From Endozoicomonas atrinae (GTDB lineage Bacteria > Pseudomonadota > Gammaproteobacteria > Pseudomonadales > Endozoicomonadaceae): DNA of 38,025 bases. Positions within the stretch are counted from its first letter, which is position 1; the number at the start of each line of letters is the position of its first letter. Of this stretch, positions 34,527 to 38,025 are shown piece after piece. Location of the stretch: assembly GCF_001647025.1 (NCBI RefSeq), contig NZ_LUKQ02000031.1, positions 1 to 38,025 on the forward strand, written 5' to 3'. The notes under the pieces were generated by a model. It made no database searches. It was not told the DNA's origin and saw nothing but the letters and a program-made list of their open reading frames with translations. Made by a program: the position numbers and the translations under genes.

Positions 34527-35360
34527 ATGACTGAGAAAATGGAAAGGCCGGGGAGTAATAAAGATGCCGTCGACGGCTTTTTTCCTATAGACGAGCATGA
34601 AGAAGAGGTGATTGAAGAAGGGCAGGCGATCCGACGCAAAGGGATCTACCTGTTACCCAACCTTTTCACTACTGGCAACCTGTTTTGCGGTTTTTACGCC
34701 ATTATTGCTGCACAGGCGGGTAATTTTTCCCTGGCCTGCATTGCAGTATTTGTGGCCATGATTCTGGATGGTCTGGATGGTCGCGTGGCCAGAATGACCA
34801 ATACCATGAGCAAGTTTGGTGAGCAGTATGACAGTCTGGCGGATATGGTCACCTTTGGTGTAGCCCCTGCCATGGTGGCTTTTAGCTGGGCGCTGCAGGA
34901 TCTTGGCAAGTTTGGCTGGATGGTAGCCTTTATCTATGCTGCCTGTGCTGCTCTGCGACTGGCCCGGTTCAATGCCCAGATTGAAGTCACAGACAGTCGT
35001 TATTTTACCGGCCTTGCCAGTCCTGCGGCGGCAGCAGTTGTGATCGGTATGGTGTGGGCATTAAGTGACTTTGGCTTCAATGGTGAATCCACTTTTGTTG
35101 CCTTGCTTGGCTCGCTGATTACTGGTGGTGCTGGTGTCCTGATGGTCAGCAATATTCGCTATCACAGCTTCAAGAAAATTGATCTGAGAGGTCGGGTACA
35201 CTTTGTGTTCCTGTTGGCAATTGTTCTGGCATTTGCTGTGGTGTTTATGGATCCTCCCAGAACACTGCTGCTGATCTTTCTGGCTTATGCCTGCTCTGGC
35301 CCGATTACCGCGATCTGGCGGCTTGGTGAAGACAAGAGTGAGCCGGAAGAAACGGTTTAA
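34527..35360 (+). CDS. pssA: CDP-diacylglycerol--serine O-phosphatidyltransferase
   Basis: A 277-residue integral membrane enzyme of the CDP-alcohol phosphatidyltransferase family; it makes phosphatidylserine, the precursor of phosphatidylethanolamine. The family signature is complete: D84-G85-xx-A88-R89, then eight residues, G98, D102, D106. About seven to eight hydrophobic segments run from residue 40 to 265, with acidic cytoplasmic ends. It is of the membrane-bound type, unlike the phospholipase-D-like E. coli PssA. As I recall, its place between ilvC and msrP matches Pseudomonas. A strong terminator follows. Confidence 0.93.
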   Translation: MTEKMERPGSNKDAVDGFFPIDEHEEEVIEEGQAIRRKGIYLLPNLFTTGNLFCGFYAIIAAQAGNFSLACIAVFVAMILDGLDGRVARMTNTMSKFGEQYDSLADMVTFGVAPAMVAFSWALQDLGKFGWMVAFIYAACAALRLARFNAQIEVTDSRYFTGLASPAAAAVVIGMVWALSDFGFNGESTFVALLGSLITGGAGVLMVSNIRYHSFKKIDLRGRVHFVFLLAIVLAFAVVFMDPPRTLLLIFLAYACSGPITAIWRLGEDKSEPEETV

Positions 35361-35379
35361 TTTTTCTTTGTTTTTTTAT

Positions 35380-35405
35380 AAAGCCAGCATCGCTGGCTTT
35401 TTTTT
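35380..35405 (+). terminator. Intrinsic terminator after pssA
   Basis: A stem AAAGCCAGC with GCTGGCTTT around a short loop, followed by a long T-run (TTTTTTTT). A typical rho-independent terminator. Confidence 0.93.
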
Positions 35406-35530
35406 ATGGCTGAGGGAGATAGGTGCTTGAGCTCAACAATATCCCTTGGCAGTATGAAGAAAAACCGGTCATTTGTATGATCAATTCATCAGAATGGCCG
35501 TAAAAAAGTAGTGTTTGATAAGGAGATATC

Positions 35531-36562
35531 ATGCTACTGAAAATAAAAAAACGATCAGATAGTTGCAGTAGTGAGATTACGCCAGAGTCTATTTATCATG
35601 GCCGACGGCACTTTATGCAGCAGTCTGGACGTTTTGCTTTGGCTGGGTTGGGGTTGATGCTGGCAGGGTGCTCACAGGAGGGTGAAGCCGTCAGCAAAAA
35701 AACTCGAGCCGATGCTATTCCTTCTCAATCAGGCCCTGAATGGCTAAAAAAGAAAGTTCTTGAATTTAACCCCAGCGTTTATACGACCACTGAAGCACTC
35801 ACGCCCCACAAAGATGTTACTACCTACAATAATTTTTATGAGTTTGGCACCGGAAAAGGTGATCCGATCAGGAATGCTCATACTCTGAAGACCGAGCCAT
35901 GGTCAGTAGTTATTGAAGGTGAGGTTGCCAAACCTGGTCGATACCATCTTGAAGATATTCTCAAGCCTCATGCTATGGAGGAGCGTATCTATCGGCTACG
36001 TTGTGTTGAAGCCTGGTCCATGGTGATTCCATGGATTGGCATCCCTCTCTCGAGTATCCTTAAGCAGTTTGAGCCAACCTCCAAAGCCCGTTTTGTCGAG
36101 TTTACAACGTTGCATGATCCTGAACAGATGCCGGGGCAGAAGGCTTCCTTTGGTTCTCTGGACTGGCCTTATGTCGAAGGCTTGAGGATTGATGAGGCCA
36201 TGAATCCTTTGACTCTGATGGCAACAGGATTATACGGCGACATATTGCCGAACCAGAATGGCGCACCTTTCCGACTGGTAGTGCCCTGGAAGTACGGTTT
36301 CAAAAGCATCAAATCTATTGTCAAAATCCGCCTGACCGAAAAGCAGCCTAAAACAACCTGGGAAACATCTGCACCCGAAGAGTATGGTTTCTATGCCAAT
36401 GTGAACCCGGCAGTTGATCACCCTCGCTGGAGTCAGAAACATGAACGACGCTTGCCGAGTACGCTGCTCTCTCCTAACCGAATTAAGACACGCCCATTTA
36501 ATGGTTATGGAGAAGAGGTTGCCGATTTGTATAAGGGTATGGACTTAACACGCTTCTATTAA
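35531..36562 (+). CDS. msrP: Protein-methionine-sulfoxide reductase, molybdenum subunit
   Basis: A 343-residue periplasmic molybdoenzyme (formerly YedY). A twin-arginine signal is visible at [20 protein letters not shown] (RR at 25-26), followed by LAGC. The molybdenum-ligating Cys is in [11 protein letters not shown] (C158). Conserved blocks such as [20 protein letters not shown]-type and [12 protein letters not shown] are present. It reduces methionine sulfoxide in periplasmic proteins, with electrons from MsrQ. AAGGAGATATC precedes the ATG. The 25-bp gap to msrQ indicates one operon. Confidence 0.95.
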   Translation: MLLKIKKRSDSCSSEITPESIYHGRRHFMQQSGRFALAGLGLMLAGCSQEGEAVSKKTRADAIPSQSGPEWLKKKVLEFNPSVYTTTEALTPHKDVTTYNNFYEFGTGKGDPIRNAHTLKTEPWSVVIEGEVAKPGRYHLEDILKPHAMEERIYRLRCVEAWSMVIPWIGIPLSSILKQFEPTSKARFVEFTTLHDPEQMPGQKASFGSLDWPYVEGLRIDEAMNPLTLMATGLYGDILPNQNGAPFRLVVPWKYGFKSIKSIVKIRLTEKQPKTTWETSAPEEYGFYANVNPAVDHPRWSQKHERRLPSTLLSPNRIKTRPFNGYGEEVADLYKGMDLTRFY

Positions 36563-36587
36563 AATTCTTATATTAAAGGAGAGGGCT

Positions 36588-37181
36588 ATGGATCGGGTTG
36601 CCAAAATCAAAGTTGTTGTATTTCCTCTCAGCTTTTTTCCACTGGCAAACCTGATGATCAAGGCTCTTGAAAATAATCTGGGGCCAGATCCTGCCAGTGC
36701 GCTTACTCATGGGCTGGGAGAGTGGGCATTAATATTTTTGCTTTTGTCACTGGCCATCTCACCAGCACGACGCCTGACAGGAATAGGAAAGCTGATCCGA
36801 TTTCGACGGATGCTGGGTCTATTTGCCTTATTCTATGCAGTGTTGCATTTATTTGCCTACCTCGCTTTTATGCTGTCCTGGGAGTGGCAGACACTTTTAG
36901 AAGACCTTTATAAACGCACCTATATAATTATTGGTGCCTTTGCTTTGTCGATTCTGATTGCTCTAGGTGCTACTTCAACCAAAAAAATGATGAAGCGACT
37001 GGGTAAACAGTGGAGTCAATTGCATCGACTGGTTTACATTGCCGCAGGTCTCGCCGTTATTCACTTTCTCTGGCTGGTTAAAAGTGATTATAGAGAGCCG
37101 CTTATTTATGCAGCTGTGCTCACAGTGCTTCTTATCGTCAGATTACGTGTAGTAAAGCGTCTGGTCTTTCTTAACCGGTAG
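36588..37181 (+). CDS. msrQ: Haem-binding membrane subunit of MsrPQ
   Basis: A 197-residue protein with about six membrane segments, of the YedZ/ferric reductase-like family. It passes electrons from the respiratory chain to MsrP. Likely haem-ligand histidines are in AVLHLFAYLAFML, SQLHRLVYIAAG and VIHFLWLVKSDYREP. AAGGAGAGGGCT before the ATG is a strong ribosome site. It ends about 190 bp before the first rRNA promoter. Confidence 0.95.
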   Translation: MDRVAKIKVVVFPLSFFPLANLMIKALENNLGPDPASALTHGLGEWALIFLLLSLAISPARRLTGIGKLIRFRRMLGLFALFYAVLHLFAYLAFMLSWEWQTLLEDLYKRTYIIIGAFALSILIALGATSTKKMMKRLGKQWSQLHRLVYIAAGLAVIHFLWLVKSDYREPLIYAAVLTVLLIVRLRVVKRLVFLNR

Positions 37182-37371
37182 TTATTATTTGAACGACATT
37201 TGTTGTAGGTAATAACCACGGGTTGTCATCTCGGCTGAGTACCGTAGAATGCGCCCCACTTCCACGGACTGACCCAGAGGTCACCCACGGATCAGCAGAA
37301 TGACTATTCATCGCTGACCGGGAAGTGCGGTTTGAAGGTGGGTTGTTTTGAAATGAATGAAAAACAATCGG

Positions 37372-37399
37372 TTGACAAATCAAGCTGGCGCGGTAAGAT
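37372..37399 (+). promoter_or_regulatory. rRNA operon promoter P1
   Basis: TTGACA (37372-37377), a 16-bp spacer and TAAGAT (37394-37399). A GC-rich stretch (GCGCCTCCGC) follows the -10, as in stringently controlled rRNA promoters. Confidence 0.85.
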
Positions 37400-37488
37400 G
37401 CGCCTCCGCTGACACGGCCTGAGTGGCAACGTCAGCGAGTTGGAGAGCTTCTTTCTTCTACGGCTTTTTCCGGAAGAGAAATGATCGC

Positions 37489-37516
37489 TTGACAACGAAA
37501 GTCGCCACGGTAAGAT
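37489..37516 (+). promoter_or_regulatory. rRNA operon promoter P2
   Basis: TTGACA (37489-37494), a 16-bp spacer and TAAGAT (37511-37516), followed by the GC-rich AGGCGGCC. It lies 117 bp after P1 with the same hexamers and spacing, so the two form a tandem rRNA promoter pair. Confidence 0.85.
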
Positions 37517-37578
37517 AGGCGGCCTTGCTGATCGGCACCAACTGCTGGTCAGGGTTGAGAATCTCCTGATTTCAACCA

Positions 37579-37590
37579 AGTTCTTTAACA
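37579..37590 (+). promoter_or_regulatory. boxA-like antitermination site in the rRNA leader
   Basis: AGTTCTTTAACA resembles the E. coli boxA sequence TGCTCTTTAACA and lies between P2 and the 16S gene, where the NusB-NusE antitermination complex would load. Confidence 0.65.
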
Positions 37591-37761
37591 AGATATCAGA
37601 CAATTCGTGTGGGCGCTTGTGCGATTGCATCGGTTAATCAGCTTCGGCTGAAAACATTTAAGATGCTTAATTGATCAAGCGAACATGCCTGTAAATTCAT
37701 GTACGTTTAATTGTGACATTGAGCCGTTGTTTTGCTTTCGGGTGAAACGACACAACGATTT

Positions 37762-38025
37762 AAACTGAAGAGTTTGATCATGGCTCAGATTGAACGCTGG
37801 CGGCAGGCCTAACACATGCAAGTCGAGCGGTAGCGGGAAGAGCTTGCTCTTTGCCGACGAGCGGCGGACGGGTGCGTAACACGTAGGAATCTGCCTGGTA
37901 GTGGGGGATAGCCCGGAGAAATCCGGATTAATACCGCATACGCCCTACGGGGGAAAGGAGGGGACTCTTCGGAGCCTTTCGCTATCAGATGAGCCTGCGT
38001 CGGATTAGCTTGTTGGTGGGGTAAA
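37762..38025 (+). rRNA. rrs: 16S ribosomal RNA, 5' part (cut by window edge)
   Basis: The mature 5' end is placed at AAACTGAAGAGTTTGATCAT, by analogy with E. coli 16S. The universal stretches CATGCAAGTCGAGCGG, GGCGGACGGGTG and AGCTTGTTGGTGGGGTAA follow. About 264 nt are present before the window ends. The variable-region sequence (AGCGGGAAGAGCTTGCTCTT) and the body resemble Endozoicomonas as I remember it. Confidence 0.98.

Noticed and set aside
37183-37218. GTTATTA/TAATAAC inverted repeat after msrQ as a terminator
   Set aside because: Weak AT-rich stem, large loop and no T-run; not convincing.

Overview
The window comes from a gammaproteobacterium, most likely Endozoicomonas or a close relative in Oceanospirillales. 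The evidence is the start of a 16S rRNA gene at the right edge, whose variable regions look Endozoicomonas-like from memory, plus gammaproteobacterial versions of mrcB, yqcC, ilvB-ilvH-ilvC, pssA and msrP-msrQ. The order mrcB, small lipoprotein gene, ilvB, ilvH, ilvC, pssA, msrP, msrQ, 16S rRNA matches, as I recall it, the Pseudomonas aeruginosa PA4700 to PA4690 region. That conserved backbone is interrupted here by accessory blocks.

Layout. 1-2881: the right end of an IS256-family insertion sequence cuts a dedA-type membrane gene. Genes for an ATP-grasp enzyme, a secreted YHS-domain protein and a small membrane protein follow. 3159-8268: a two-domain acyltransferase that may make ornithine lipids, a DinB-like protein, gcvH, moeB, a TfoX C-terminal-only protein and a P-loop kinase. 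8390-11493: the mrcB (PBP1b), TPR lipoprotein and yqcC operon. 11531-18786: a minus-strand accessory block with an unrecognised low-complexity repeat protein, a 1228-residue KAP/YobI-like P-loop NTPase with a transmembrane hairpin, a doubtful small ORF, an exported SurE-like phosphatase and a DUF4124 protein.

18787-25536: branched-chain amino acid synthesis (ilvB-ilvH, then ilvC with its divergent activator ilvY), with an unknown exported protein and a methyltransferase between them. 25582-29704: a minus-strand operon with an MFS exporter, two paralogous putative cupin-type metalloproteins, a third HEAT-repeat protein and a possible 46-residue peptide. No known pathway was recognised for it. 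29821-34181: YqaE and DUF2959 envelope proteins, an aspartate/glutamate racemase, a YdcH protein, isoaspartyl dipeptidase iadA and a HypT-like LysR regulator. 34181-34442: a 262-bp element of nested inverted repeats that looks like a MITE. 34527-37181: pssA and the periplasmic methionine sulfoxide reductase pair msrP-msrQ. 37372-38025: two tandem rRNA promoters, a boxA-like site and the first 264 nt of 16S rRNA.

The best candidates for something undescribed are the KAP/YobI-like NTPase with its repeat-protein neighbour, the cupin/HEAT/MFS operon with its small ORF, and the nested-palindrome element whose first base completes the hypT stop codon. All functions are read from sequence and memory; no database search was run.
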